In this document: in pieces, positions 13,011 through 26,828 of the stretch
Layout: each line of letters begins with the position of its first letter
How positions within the stretch are numbered: position 1 is the stretch's first letter
Assembly: GCA_018389105.1 (NCBI GenBank)
Contig: JACATO010000687.1
Location: 7,501 to 71,500 of the forward strand
DNA from: Nautilus pompilius
Taxonomy: Eukaryota > Mollusca > Cephalopoda > Nautilida > Nautilidae
DNA: 64,000 nt
Direction of reading: 5' to 3'
Notes under the pieces: generated by a model
The model's input: the letters and a program-made list of their open reading frames with translations, nothing else
What the model was told of the DNA's origin: nothing
Databases searched by the model: none
Position numbers and translations under genes: made by a program

Positions 13011-13498
13011 CGTGAAACAAACCGACAGGTACAGAGAATAGAAAGATCGTGCGGGCTCGAGCGAAATAATAATGACAAAAATAATAAAACATAGGCAGGT
13101 GTTTGTTGTTGGAGCATTTGGGAGAACCTGAAAAAGAAATTCTCCCGCACTATTTTAGAACCATGGGAAAAGGCTACTAATAAAGAAAACAACAATAACG
13201 TCAATATCACAAGGCAGTGTAGCTATGTATGGCTGATACTAAGAAACAGTTTTGCCGAGAATATAAAGAGATTTTTCGAATGAGAATCGACTTTTTCCTT
13301 TTGTCTAATAGCAGATGTTTTTCCTTTACTCTGGGCTTTTTTTTCTTTTGACGTTACAGTGATTTTGTCTTTCTTAAAACATATTAATCTTTGTTAAATC
13401 ACCTGCACTTAAGTTATTTTATCTTTGCGTTTTCACGTAGGACTGCAGTAGATTAATTTGAGAAGCAACAAAGTTATCGCCCTAATTACCTTTAAAAA

Positions 13499-13524
13499 AA
13501 TATATATATATATATATTTATATA
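13499..13524. repeat. AT microsatellite
   Basis: Alternating AT, adjacent to an A run. Confidence 0.9.
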
Positions 13525-13677
13525 TCATAAAGAACCTTTATACAAGAGAATAATGTAAGCAGAAATTCGTTAACACCCTATAGTTTTTATCTTAAACAGT
13601 TCTTCGCCCTTTAAGATTTTTATTTCCTCCCTTCCCGTTCCTGCTATAACAGACCGGCTGCGCGTCCTCCTCCCCTG

Positions 13678-13809
13678 CAATCTCTCTCTCTCTGTCTCTC
13701 TCTCTCCCAATCATCCCCCATCCATCCTCCATCCATCTCTCCTCTCTCTCCATCCATCCATCCATCATCTCTCTCTCTCTCTCTCTCTCTCTCCATCCAT
13801 CCATCACCA

Positions 13810-13840
<31 letters not shown>

Positions 13841-14022
13841 CCTCTTTTCTCCCTCTCCATCCATCCATCCATCTCTCCCATAATCTCTCTCTCTCTTCTC
13901 TCTCCCATCCTCTTCGATCCTCGAATAGTATCCATCATCTCAGATCCTCGCGCTCTCTCTTCTCTCTCTCTTCAGTCTCCATCCATCCATCTCTCTCTCC
14001 TCCTCTCTCTCTCTCTCTCTTC
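13678..14022. repeat. Compound CT and CCAT array
   Basis: (CT)n blocks alternate with ccatccatccat, interrupted at 13890-13970 by unique sequence. Confidence 0.92.
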
Positions 14023-14857
14023 GTTTTCTTTAAAGTTGACATATTGAAGAACGTAGGAAACAGATTCGGCTTTTTTTAAAAAAAAAATAATCATGAACGA
14101 ACAAACACAGATAAGATAAGAAGAACAAGAGACAGACAGAGAAACAACTTCTAGGAACATTGAAAAAGAAGCAAACACTAGCCCAAGGGTGTCCAAGTTA
14201 ACCCTTTCCGCGTTGTTTTCAAATAGATTTTTTTCCCAGGCAAGACTCAGTTTTCAATAAGCATAACAGCCTGGACTTGTATCGCAATTGTTTGCAATAT
14301 TCTAAATGTATAACACTGAATTTTACATTATTGTTCGGCTCCGTTCATTCTGTATGTGGAAGTTATATCCGATAAAGAAGAAATACCTCTTTATACCACC
14401 ACCACCATCACCGTCTCAGGTTTTGTGTACTTTTTTTAAAGAAAGCTAGAATACAAAAAAAAATGGCTCAACTACAACGGTCTATCAGAAATTATGTTGT
14501 ACAGCTGTGAAGTAGGCCGAGTTTAGCAGTCTTCTTGACAGAAGAGCTCTGCCCTCAGACATCCAAATGTATACAGTAATTATAGTTTAGTGAGGCTCCC
14601 ACGAGAGTTAGTGATACAGGTTTGTCACTAAAAGACAAACTTGTTGGTGGTGGGGGGGGTAGGCGTGGTCTTTAACAAGCTAGTCACGTGTACGTCTTCG
14701 TAACTGGCTCTTTTCGCGCGGAGGGGGCGGAATCGGTGACTGGATCCGCGTCGGCCGGAAGATGGGCAGTCGTCGTTTCCGACCGGGTGGCAAATAGCCG
14801 GATACAGAAGACAGGTTCAATTATCGATTAGCAAAGAGACACTTTTTTTTAAAATCC

Positions 14858-15494
14858 ATCTCTCTTTCTCTCTCTCTCTCTCCATCCATCCATCCATCTC
14901 TCTGTTTCTCTCTCTCTCCATCCATCCGTCCATCTATCTCTCTCCTCCCTCTCTCTCCATCCATCCATCTCTCTCTCTCCATCATCCATCCATATCTCTC
15001 CTCTCTCCATCCATCCATCCATCTCTCTCTCTCCATCCATCCATCCATCCCTCTCTCTTCCTCCTTCTCCTCCATCCTTCCATCTATCTCTCTCTCTCTC
15101 CATCCATCCACCATCCATCACTCTTTCTCTCTCTCTCCATCCATCCTCCATCTCTCTCTCTCTCTCCATCCATCCATCCATCCATCTCTCTCTCTCTCTC
15201 CCTCTCTCTCTCTCCATCCATCCTTCCATCTCTCTCTCTCTCTCCACCCATCCATCCTTCCATCAATCTCTCTCTCTCTCCATCCATCCACCACCATCAC
15301 TCTTTCTCTCTCTTTATCCATCCTTCCATCTCTCTCTCTCTCCCTCCCCTCTCTCTCCATCCATCCATCTCTCTCTCTCTCCATCCATCCTTCCCTCTCT
15401 CTCTCTCCCTCTCTCTTCTCCATCCATCCTTCCTTCCATCTCTCTCTCTCTCTCTCTCTCTCCATCCATCCATCCATCCATCTCTCTCTCTCTT
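14858..15494. repeat. Compound CT and CCAT array
   Basis: About 640 bases in which (CT)4-10 and (CCAT)2-5 blocks alternate roughly every 30-45 bases. It is a higher-order version of the array at 13.7 kb. Minus-strand Arg/Glu/Asp/Trp-rich frames are artefacts of this repeat. Confidence 0.95.
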
Positions 15495-15499
15495 CCCAC

Positions 15500-18400
15500 G
15501 CCGCTGTATCCGACAGTTTCCTCGCTCGGCTGACGCGAGTTCTTGATGTAATCTCTCTCTTTTTTGGACAAAAGCACGTGCCGCGCATTCTGCACGTCTG
15601 GCAGATGGCATAAGGGCGCGTCGAACTGGCGCGTGCTCATCGTCACGTGACTGACCCCCCCCCCCACCCACCACACCAGACGACACTCACCTGATCTGTT
15701 TGTGTTAACGCCGACCGAGTTCTGCGGAAGGCTCTGCGCTGTGGTTTTGTTGTTTCCTTTTCCTCCTCTTCTGGCCTCCCCCCACTTTTCTATCTTCTCT
15801 CCAGGTCTTCTTCTATCCCCTTCGCCATTATTAAGGGCTCTGCCCGACTGAGGTACGGTGTGTGGTTGGGGGGGGGGGGTAGTGACAACTTAGATCCGCT
15901 CTTTCTTTTGTCAAATCCCCGCCACTCCCCGCCTTCCGCGCGACAAAAGTGTGCCGACTACTACAACAAATAATAGTAATAAAAAAACAAAATTGGGGGA
16001 CAGCCGATATTTGTTTTCACTTCCCTTTTTTTTTGGTTCCCGTTGTCTTCACAGATCGAACTCTCTCCCCCACCGAAACGGAAACACGTTTATGCGCGCG
16101 CGAGGAAACCCATCATGGTGGAGGGAGGGGAATTGACTGACGTAATGGCCGCTCCGCAGTGGCTGTTACGAAACAAAGATAAGCACATGGGTTTTAAAGG
16201 GATTGTACTGAAGTATAATTTTCTGGTTACTAGGTTAATAACGATACGCACAGTCACGTCCAAAACTGTTAGCAACCATGCAAAATTATAAGGGCCATCA
16301 GTTACTGTTACTTTCCGTCGAACATTATGGATAGTTGTGTAATATGTCAATGCTCAAATGATCTGATAACGGAGAACTACTGCTTGTTAGATTAATATTG
16401 GTATTTGGTGTTTTAGGGGCCTCATATCAGCTGTAGGTTCTGAATGCTTTTTTAGTGATCTCCGAGTCGTAGGGATCGTTGGTTTATTACGCGACCAGAT
16501 CTACTTTCAATTTGACGTAGCCGCGGAGGGAGTCGAGGCTGTGAGACTGGGCAAAGATGAGGCAGGAAAGGGAAAATTGGAGCAGAGGAAGATCAATAGA
16601 CACGGGCAAGCCGCCCCCCCCCGCCGCCACACTCAAGCGAGGTAGGGGGGGGGCCGGTCACTCGCGAGCCGAAAATTCTCCCAGCAGACATGTTGTGGGA
16701 GATATGCGGAAACCCACGTGATCTTGACAGCAGAGCTGTACCACAGCATAGTGCAACACGACGCAATTCCAACATCAGCGATCCAAAGCATACGGCCCCG
16801 AGCCGCGCAATACATTATTTATCATCGAGGGGAAATCAGAATGTGCTCTAAGTTATGTTTTGGTGTCCGCAGTCTCCAGATCTCAGTCTGATTATAAATT
16901 CGTGGGGGGCATGTTAAAGTATAGAAAAGGAAGGAAACACAAAACACAGAAATTCTGTATGATTTCCGGACAACCGCGGAATGGCATTGGACCGGAAGTA
17001 TATACGTATTTCATGGAACCACTGTCCATACAAATCCAACTAGTCTTGAAAGCAGAAGAGAAATAGCTAAAACATTAAACAGCGATGATGGTGATTTCAG
17101 CGAATGTCATCGAGTAAATCTTGTTTTTTCCGGTGACCTGACCTTTTCTTGGTAGAAGCACCACAACTATACAGCAGATGCGGGAGGACACGCGCTTTTA
17201 GTACGATCTGACGTCTCGCCAGGCTCTGAGAAAGAACTTCTGATAGTCGAAGGTGCCGTCCATAGCTTGTCGAGGACAGCGTCAGCTTGGCTTCCATTAA
17301 GTTCCTTTAAAGTTCTCCATTGACGATAAAACAGGCGAGAATCCGCTTTAGGAGTGCGCAACACAAATCGGCCGACGTTCGCAGAGTAGTCAGGGGATGC
17401 TGCCATTTCTTCTAAATCTTTTCACGTTCTTCCTCAACAACAGACTTTCTGTCACCCCCCCTTTTTTACCGTCTCTCGAGGAGGAAGGGAGACGACGCCC
17501 TGTTTAAGGATAAAGCTGATGTCCCGACAACGAAATATTACCTTTAGAATTTCGCAACACGAGTCCCGGAAACCGACCTACATAAATATAGTCTACCAAG
17601 ATCGTCTTCAGACACCTGAAAGTCAACGGGAACAATGAAAGAAACTCTATGCAGTTTTACCACAAGCTGCGAGTCCGACCTAAGGCCGTCGAGAACTCAG
17701 TCTCAGGCGGAAAAGGCATGACGGCATACTGTTAGGGATTTAATGGGAAACAAACGGGAGCCACCGAGCCAGGAAGCAGGATGGGATTATGACGAAGAAT
17801 CCAAAAGAAAATGAATTAGAAGTTTTCAGTAGAGGGTGAGGTCTCCCCTGACGAAGCTCATGACTCACAGCAGTTTTGCATATGAGCCCCATCAACAAGA
17901 GCACTAGGCAATAAAGTTTTCAGTTCTTGGAGTGCTTTTTGTGGGGTGGGTGGTGGGTGGTGGTGGTGGAGTGCCCTCAGACCATTGTAAGTTATTAAAA
18001 TGAAATTATCTCCATTTGCACCTGTGCAAGGTCTGACATACGGATCCAAAATCCCGTCCTTATGCTTCATTTCAATCAAGGTAACCTCGGTTCTGTACAC
18101 CCACCACCAGGTGAAGTTCCTGCCCGGACCATCACACCTCTATCACCGTAGCGACCCATTTCGATGACGTTCGTGGGACTGGTTGCGTGTTCCACGCTCC
18201 CTCCGTATTAAGTCCGCACAGTCGGGGCTAAATCTTAAGTATCAGTAAAGAAAGCATTGGCTCCAGACACCTGCTGTCCAAGCCACACGTTCACGCCCCT
18301 GTTTAGACAGAGTCAAGGGGTAGTCCCACATACAGCCCCCCTCCTTTTAACTCAGCCTTCTGCGTAGGGCCGCGGCTAACTCCATCCAACCTCCCCAGGT

Positions 18401-20215
18401 GATTGCAGAGAGGTCAAGAAGCAAAGTTGCACGGGCGCTGAAGCTCTGCTTCGCCGAGCCAAAAGTAGCAAGATAGCGACCATCTCGGCGTCTACCTTGA
18501 ACGGGTCTTTGGGCGATATCTCCACGCACCGAAATCGTATCCATAGCCGAGAACAGAGCCAAAATCAACGTGAACACGACACAGTTTTTCTAATTTGTAT
18601 GTTTTTTTACTGGAACTCATTTGCACATTTCTTGGACGAAAAATTGCGTTTCATGAGAATGGGTTTGTGATGAATATTTGATGAATAAGACGTTAACGAT
18701 TTTTAAAATATTGTTTTCTGTTTGTTGCTTCATACAATCGTATATAGGATTTAAAGAGAAGAAAAGCAACAGCGAACATCCAGTCATCACTAAAATGGCC
18801 GGGCACAGGTTACAATACGCAAGGAGAAGTACTAATGACCTCATCACTTCCGGTCTCTACAGACGTCAGTGCGCGAGAAAGAGAAAAACAATGTTGAATT
18901 TACCGTTCATCTGTATTGTTTATTATCTGGGCTGATTAGATAAAGAAGCGAATGTATGACATCACATGAATTAATTTCTGCATTTATTAACTAAAATAGA
19001 CGAACAATTCAGGTGAAAAAAGGGGAGCTCAGAAACACTTTGTCTTTATTCTTGACGCCTCGCATTCGCGGAATTCGCGCCACCTGTTTGAGTTAAGGAT
19101 TCATCCGCTTACAGATTCCGTTAGTAGGTATGCAAAGTTCCAAGGCTAAAGGGGATTGCAATCCTCTTTTAAACTTTTGAAGTTAATTATAAACAAGGAG
19201 AATCTTCAACCCGAGCTTTAACGTACTGGGATGGGAAAGGAGAGTTTCATCAGAGAACTTACGTTAGGGATGGAGTCTACGTACCTCGGCTCGTCAGGGC
19301 TCCATGCTAAATGAAATGGGTGATCTCCTTCAAGTCATAGGGGACAGAAGGTTAAACATATGTTTAATTGAGTGACCAACTATTCTCTTACCGTACGTTT
19401 CCTCGTAATATAGCGTATAGCTGCAATTTACTGTATTCTGCGAAAATTCTACGAAGCTATTCGGTGTGGAGCTAGAGTTGTTCCGTATAAAGACAGCAAC
19501 GTTTAAATACTTATTGGTCTCCAGCGCCCTCTAGAGTATATATTAATCTCTTGATCCTCTTTTTAAAAATAAAAAAGTACGGCGAGTGAACCGACGGCGG
19601 CGAGAGAATTGACAGTCTGTAGATCCAGTTGCCATCAGGGGAACTTGGAGTCGACTGAGTGAACACTAATTTGCGTTGTTCTTGCTGAGAACAATACACA
19701 GGGAACCAACAACACAAAACGGCTCATCAGATACGTTTCTCTTATTTCTGGACGTGAGCTGGTGAAACCGTGACATGGGTGTGTACGTGCGTCTGTTGGT
19801 GGAGAGGAGAAGCATTATGAAGTGAGGAGAAAAGAATTTTTTTGTCTTCTTTTTTTTAAACAAATAACAGCACGTGCCTCGTTTCTAGGCGGGTCGCCAG
19901 GCAGCATAACTCACGTGGTGCACACGTACATAGAGCCAGCCAGCCGCGACAATAGACACCCGTGTTTGCTGAGTGGATGGACGAAAGAGCAAAAAGACCC
20001 ACCTGAAAATTAATTAAGTCAGGTAAAATAGAGAAAATAGACGAGTAGGTCGCCGTCTGACCCCAGTGTGTGTGTGTTTAATCAGGTAACAAAGAGAAAA
20101 GTAAAGGTGTTTTTCTTGTGTTTCTTCCCAGTTCCGTGACAGGGAGATGGTTATTAATGAAAAAAAGTAAATACGTTTTATTTAAATAATTTAAATTATA
20201 ATATATATTTAACTT
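15500..20215. other. Non-coding sequence
   Basis: Several 60-85-codon frames (16090-16350, 17097-17406, 17858-18100 and 18347-18577, all minus) overlap one another in more than one frame. They lack the splice and start signals seen at the two-module gene. Confidence 0.45.
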
Positions 20216-20235
20216 TGTGTGTGTGTGTGTGTGTC
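20216..20235. repeat. GT microsatellite
   Basis: About ten GT units. Confidence 0.9.
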
Positions 20236-21267
20236 TGCACCACGATTCGTCTTTTAAAATACCTGTAAACTAAATATATCAAACAGAAGTCTTCGGTTTG
20301 GCCAAACCTTGGAGTAGAGATCTCGCCGTCTAAGGCTATTAAACTTACTAAAACAACGTAGAGTAGATTTCAGCTTTTAGGATGAGATGAACGAATAAAA
20401 ATATATCAGTTGTCTGCTTTGAATCTTAGACGTTTAAAGAAAACCCACACGACGATTCCAAAATAAAGAATTCTATACAACAAAAAAAACCATCTTCGCC
20501 TCGTATTCAGCGGCTGATATGTAAGGAAGTTCCGAAAGTCCGTTTCCACGCGATATTTGCGTGGATAAGTATCGTTTGGCAGTCGTAACGAATGAAGTAA
20601 ATAAGGACGGATTTTCGATCGGTGGTTCGGGTTCTGAGTGGTTATTTGTCGCTCATCATTCCTTCACCGACTGACTCGCAGTCTGGTTAGGATTTCGGTT
20701 CAGCTAGATATTGGACTGCGGTATACGGCCGCCAGAGAATGGAATCAATAGCAAGCAAAGGCAGATAACTGTAAGGGTGGAAATGAATTTTAAAATCGTG
20801 TTAGTATTTCTCTTTCTTGGAGGCCTTTCATGAACCATAATGTCCTTCTGTCTCCTTTTAGTCTACAGAACTATGACATCTTCAAGGAAATTAAACTGAA
20901 AATCAGAGTATAGTTCCAAAATTATATCAGCCGATCGCAGCCCGCATATCTTATACTTAACGCTGGGAAAAGATACTATATAATCAGCAGGCTTCTGTCC
21001 TGTCCCTCGCTCCATATTATCACCAGATGCCATTTATACAGACTCACTATTTTTCTGTGGTAATTTGACTGATTTGCTTAAAAAGTGGTAAAAGTCGCTT
21101 GTGAATACCAGGTAATTTACCACAAAAAAAAAAAAATATATCAGCCAAAATTAAGCATCTTTCATGTATGTAATACGCCAGTTTATCTCCAGTATGAGGA
21201 TCCCTATGGGTCGAGTGGTTACACACTGAATGGGTTGTGCAAGATCTTTCCTCAGCGTGGAACTCGA

Positions 21268-21368
21268 GCGGCCGGATAGTGAAGAAGAACGAAGAAAAAC
21301 CATGGGCACACCAAGCCGCACCAGCCTCGATCGGGATTCGAACTCACGGAACTTAAGAAGTCCAATAG
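21268..21368 (-). mobile_element. tRNA-derived SINE fragment
   Basis: The minus strand carries B box GAGTTCGAATCCC followed by the tail TTCTTCACTATCCGGCCG, which recurs with one change in the copy at 38.8 kb. The A box is not recognisable. Confidence 0.55.
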
Positions 21369-21954
21369 TTTTTTTTAGTTTTCTGTATGTCGGCGATCAG
21401 CTAATGAGGTCTAATATTTCGCTAATAGTATGTCAGTAAAGTCCGTCTATCTTAGTATATAGTTGGTGGGAAAAAATTAGAAGAGTTTACTTATCTTTAC
21501 TGACTTATATTGGATATGCGGCATTTACTGTCCAGCTATAATCTGTTTCAGCGTGTTGTTATTACGATCATATAGGTTTTTAAACTTTTTATATAAAAAA
21601 GCACGTGGACACATATTTATGGACGTAATCGTACTGACTGGGATTCTTACATATGATTTTCTTAGTAAAAGATCGATGACTGCTAACTATCCACGTTTTA
21701 TTAATTATTTTATTTTCATTTAGTTACGGATTTTTTGGAATATATGCCGTGTTTTGTTACATCTATAGCGTCTAAAGAGGGTTAATCAACAGGGCTTAAC
21801 TCAGAACTTTGTTTTTCGAATATTATTCAGGTGAGGGCACTTAACAACTTACTGAGTTTGAGAAGCCATTATCAAAGTCCAAATGTCGGATCAAACATTA
21901 AAGGTTCATCTGACTACTTCCGAAAAATTAGACATTAGCTTTATTTAAATTATT

Positions 21955-22400
21955 CCTGCTGTGATGGATCATACTCTAGCGTGGCTTGGATTACTCGTGC
22001 TCTGATGGATCATACTCTAGCGTGGCTTGGATTAATCATGCTCTGATGGATCATACTCTAGCGTGGCTTGGATTAATCATGCTCTGAAGGATCATACTCT
22101 AGCGTGGCTTGGATTACTCATGCTCTGAAGGATCATACTCTAGCGTTGTTTGGATTACTCATGCTCTGATGGATTATACTCTAGCGTGGATTACTCATGC
22201 TCTGATGGATCATACTCTAGCGTAGCTTGGATTAATCATGCTCTGAAGGATCATACTCTATCGTGGCTTGGATTACCAACGCTCTGATGGATCATACTTT
22301 AGCGTGGCTTGGATTACTCAAGCTGTGATTGTTCATACTTTAGCGTTGATTTGATTACTCATGCTGTGGTGGATCATGCTTTAGCATAAATTAGTTATAA
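21955..22400. repeat. 41-bp minisatellite
   Basis: About eleven copies of a unit like tctgatggatcatactctag plus cgtggcttggattactcatg. Anchors fall at 21966, 22007, 22048, 22089, 22130, 22171, 22207, 22248, 22289, 22330 and 22371. One interval is 36 because cttgg is lost. Copies decay toward the right edge. Confidence 0.95.
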
Positions 22401-23955
22401 TTAAATGGATCAGATGGTAGTGTATGTCTTGGTTACTAAACAGGTAAATAAAATTAAATGGAAGTTGTCTCGTGTGTTGACGTCAGATTTCTTGTTTGGA
22501 TGTCTATGTAACGAAAAAAGTAATTAATAAGACTTTATAAAGTAAAAGAGTCAGGAAACGACGTCCTATTATCTCTATTATTATCTATATTTTTTAATTT
22601 ACCAATATTAGTTTAATAAAAATTTTAAGTAGAAAAGAGGCTGGCTTTAATTTCTCGCACACTTCTGGAGGTCAAACTTTTCGACGAAAGGTATAGCGGC
22701 AGGTATTTTTATAATAGAAGAGACGCACCTGCAACTATGGCAGGTCATGGCTCACCTGTTTGAGATCCATGCATGGTTCCTAACCCGGTTTCTGACAAGA
22801 CTTCAGAACCAAAACTGGCCGAGAACTTCTCTTTAAGCGGCCTTTCAATCGTTTAATGATCATTTTTTCCTTTCTTATTTCAAAATCGCGCAAAGATCGA
22901 ATCGGCTCTCTCAGAAGACCTCTCTCCTCTCCTGTTGTCTTCGTCTGCCTGCCTGCCCCTTCCGCCCACGTTTAAAACTTTATCATCGCGCTGCACGGCA
23001 ACCATTTTGAGCGACGAACACGCGAACTACGGACAGATAATTTATTTATTTACCGTCTTATTGTCCCCCCCCTTTTTTAAAAAAAAAAAAAAAAAAGATT
23101 TCTTAAGTTACCTTTGTCCTTTTATGGTCGAATGATTGGTCCTGCTGAGTCGTCTCGCGCCGATGGATGACGTCTCACAAAAAAGGGGTGGGGAGCACAG
23201 ATTACTACTAGAAGGCTGGCTCGCATTCTGTCGGCAAGAACAAAGGGGCTGAAGATGATAACGGGTTTCCGTCCAGGTGCTACTCGCCTATGATGACATA
23301 AGGAACTTCGTACCTTTTTAGCCAGCGGCTTTTGTCTGCCTCCTAGCGGCGGCCCGCATGTGTGAAAACAGCGTGAAGCCGGTGAGCGATAATAGTATCT
23401 ATCCCTCCTTTCTTCTCCTCTTGGCGCCCATCTTAAATGAACAGTGACCCATTGTTGTTGGACGGCCGAAAAACCCCAGAAACTCTTACTTTCGTTTATA
23501 TATTAAAAAAAAAAAACAAACAACAAATAGGGGCGATTACCGGGGCTCCCGTCATTCATCGAAATTGGTGAGGACGAACACAAATAAGTAAAATCAACTT
23601 GCAGCAGCTACGACAATAGGCAACAGTTTGACGAACTATTCCAGTTGTCTCCCTCTTACACGAAGCCAACTTTATATTTCCCGGTTGAATAATATTTATA
23701 TCGCAGACTTTTTGAGGCCGTATGAAGGGGAGAGGGGGGAGGGGCAGTGGAACTCGAGTAAAAATAGAAAGAAAGGAAAAGTGATAAATTTAATAAAATA
23801 CATAAAGCTGACGTTTGATCGAAGCCTGTGAAAAGCGTCGGTTCTTTGGCCTTTTAAAATTATCAGATCGATGATATTTGTTTGCTGGTTGATGGATCGA
23901 TCGCGGATAAGAGTAGGCCCCATATGTTCGCGTAGATATTACTGATAAGTAATGT
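22401..23955. other. Non-coding sequence
   Basis: Contains a T/A homopolymer block at 23074-23098 and short frames only. Confidence 0.5.
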
Positions 23956-23959
23956 CTCT

Positions 23960-24104
23960 CTCCCCACCACTCTCTTCCTCCTTTTCTTTCTCTCTCTCTC
24001 CTCGCACCCCCTTCTCTACTCCCTCCGCTCTCTTCCTTCCTCTCGATCACTCCCTGCTCTCTCCTCTCCACTCGCTTCCTCCCTCTCCATTTCTCTCTCT
24101 CTCA

Positions 24105-24136
<32 letters not shown>

Positions 24137-24238
24137 TCTCTCTCTCCATCTCTCTCTCTCTCTCTGCTGACATCATATCTCTCTGTACTGACGTCATCTC
24201 TCTCTACTGACGACATCTTTCTGTACTGGACGTCACAT

Positions 24239-24314
<76 letters not shown>

Positions 24315-24325
24315 CCCTCCCTCCC
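23960..24325. repeat. CT tract with embedded CRE-like 20-bp units
   Basis: Polypyrimidine DNA broken at 24166-24236 by four units of about 20 bases (tctctctgtactgacgtcat type). Their octamers start at 24168 (TGACATCA), 24189 (TGACGTCA), 24208 (TGACGACA) and 24228 (GGACGTCA). Confidence 0.9.
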
Positions 24326-24329
24326 ACCC

Positions 24330-26680
24330 CACCCTTACGATTAAGCGACGCGCAACTTATCATGGAAAGTGACGAAATCCGGGACCGCACACTAATTATG
24401 CTGATCAACGTCGGGCCGATATTTTGAGGGCCGCGTGCCAGCGCCATTAGCTAGGAAACCTTTTGCAGAAGGGAAACGTGAAGAAGGGGGCGGACATTTG
24501 AGGTTTTGTTGTTTCTGAGAAAGAGTAAAAAGTGTCCTCCACCTTGCGTCAGGTGGGTCTGGGACGTATCAGAAATAAAACGGAGAGCGACACGTGAAGT
24601 GGAAGGATAGCCGAAGTCATGCAAACAAACAGGAGAATTCTCCCACCCGCAGCTTGTCTGGCCGACCACACCCGCGTCCGTGCGCAGATCGAGTGGGTGG
24701 GAATCAATAACCCAAACACAGACGGGTAGGCTGGGGTGTCGCACCGCTCGCAGCATAGGTTACCAGACACGCCCTGCTCACTCTCTTCGTTAACAGGGGC
24801 CAGCAACAACTTTCTAGAAACCGGAAGTTAAAACAAAAAAACACACAAAACAATCAAACAACGGACAGCCATAGATTTCGGTTTTCCCCGGTAAAACAAC
24901 CAGCTCTCTTCGGAACTCGGACTCTTGTGGAAATTCATGCAAAACCATCAGCAAAATTAGTTTCTGCGACCATCTGCATTCCAGACTAATTTCCGTTTTT
25001 TTTTAGAATCAACCCGGAGTATGTCAGCTGGAGCAAATTCTCGCTCACACGACCGCACAAATAATTATTTACCTGATATTAACGAGCAACAGTATTCAGT
25101 AGTAGGTAGTGTGAAGGTAGGAGGGATTTCTCAGGGGAATCTTCTGTTGTAAAGGAGAGAAACGGTTCCCCAAAGTCGTCGTTCTTTCTTCCATCCACTT
25201 CGTGTCCTCACCTAATTAGCACATTAGTTATTAATAATAATCTTGATTTATGAAAAACACCTGAGGCTAACTTAGGCAGAAAAAAAACCCATCTCTGGCT
25301 AGTTTATCTGTATCTCTAAAACAAGACGTCGTGCGTGCGCCGTTTTCCCTCACGTCACCAGTCTCTGAGACATCCGAGTAATCCTGCAAACGGAAAGAGG
25401 TCAGGGCTCAACCAGTGTCGCCCTCTGCCGGATGGGCAAGCCAGATGCTGCAAAGCACGATCTGCGGTTCTTCTGATACAGTCTACTTTGCTGATATAAT
25501 TGCGGTATTCACGAAAATGTAATTTATTTATGTGTTTATTTATCGAAACCCGGTTTGGAAATAAGAATTCAAGAGTTTTTAACCGGGAAAGATGGCCAAA
25601 AACGTGCTTCGAAAATAGAATAGTAAACGGTATTAGACTAGATACCCCTAACCACACACACGTGACGAGCGGAGTTAGGGTATTAGCAAATTAGTCTCAG
25701 TTAGTGGAGATACTAGTTACCTACCATTATTATATATTATTATTATTAGTTAATAACTCGCTCTAGAAGTAACTGCCTTGGCGAGAAGCGGGACGGGACG
25801 AGCCGTCGATAACGGTCCAGTACATCTATGGAGGAAAGAGCCAGATCGAGATCCAGCTCCGGTGACGTCCTACTGCCAGGGGCTGTCGCATCAGGACTCA
25901 GCGGGTCTCTCTCGTCTCTGAACCGTCTCGAAGGGAGCGCGCGTGTTCGCATCCGACGTCACTGAGGCTAGGTTTATTTCGTAAACCGACTTCTCTCCCC
26001 TCCCCGCCCCGCCTTCCGGCAGCACAACACTCCCATAGAAACCCGACAGCCCGCTGGGCGTTCTCTCTTCCACCCGGGCTCTGGAGTCTATCCGGTTACG
26101 CACCCGTCTACACCGCTTGTTGGATATCCCGAACCCGCCACCCTCCACCTCAACCGGATCATGTGACACGCTGCTTTCGGTACCCGCAGCTACTATTACA
26201 CGGGCTACGCCGATAGCGTCGCACGTGCCGCCGTCTCCCTCAGGTTAAAAGCGCTCACAGTCAGGTACGGTCGTAAACCCGCCCCGTCCCAGCCGCTGAC
26301 AGGTGGACTAGCAACTGAGGACACACAGAAGGCCTGCATGTGTTTGCGGTTTATTTCTAGTAATACAGTTCGTGTACGAAATACCAGATTGCCTGTCCTT
26401 CTGTAGAGTTACCCCGGAATACTTTAGTGACAGCAGGGCTGCTGATGTCGGTTCTTGTAATTCTGGTTTGACACCGTGCCGATTTTCGGCGACCAAGGAC
26501 GCTCTCACAGCAGGGAGCCCGAAAGGGGTATGAGTGGGGGGGGTGATGTGATTTACCCGGCTACGGTCTGAGGTCTCTTGACCGGTTTGTCAGCCAAGTT
26601 ACGAAAGTTACCCGCTGAAGCTTTCTTTGCCTTCCGGAAATCCTCATCAAAACTCTTCGCTTCTCATATGTGAGTAGAAG
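24330..26680. other. Non-coding sequence, GC-rich toward 26 kb
   Basis: CpG density rises at 25770-26300, with open frames on the minus strand there (25746-26169) but no recognisable protein. Confidence 0.45.
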
Positions 26681-26684
26681 CTCA

Positions 26685-26828
26685 CCTGGGCTGCCGGCGA
26701 AGAAGAGCTAGGAGAATCCAAGCCAGGGAGAGCGTACGCTAAACTTAGCTGATCCGATCGGGATTCGAACTCGGACTCTCCACGATAGCAGTCTAACGGT
26801 CTACCACTTGGATCGCCAGCCGCCTCCA
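26685..26828 (-). mobile_element. tRNA-derived SINE with head and tail
   Basis: The minus strand reads an A-box-like CCAAGTGGTAGACC, then GAGTTCGAATCCCGATCGG (B box), then ggcttggattctcc and CTAGCTCTTCTTCGCCGGC. The head is tRNA-like in spacing but its T stem is mispaired. The tail matches the other copies. Confidence 0.65.

Noticed and set aside
12433-13210. Long Ser/Leu-rich and Arg/Glu-rich frames
   Set aside because: Produced by the GA/GAA array on opposite strands.
14821-15686. Arg/Glu/Asp/Trp/Met-rich frames
   Set aside because: Produced by the CT/CCAT compound repeat.
17097-17406. Two overlapping minus-strand frames (66 and 79 codons)
   Set aside because: Neither shows splice signals, a signal peptide or a recognised domain; chance overlap is likely.
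26745-26828. Functional tRNA gene
   Set aside because: A and B boxes are present but acceptor and T stems do not pair, and a SINE tail follows.
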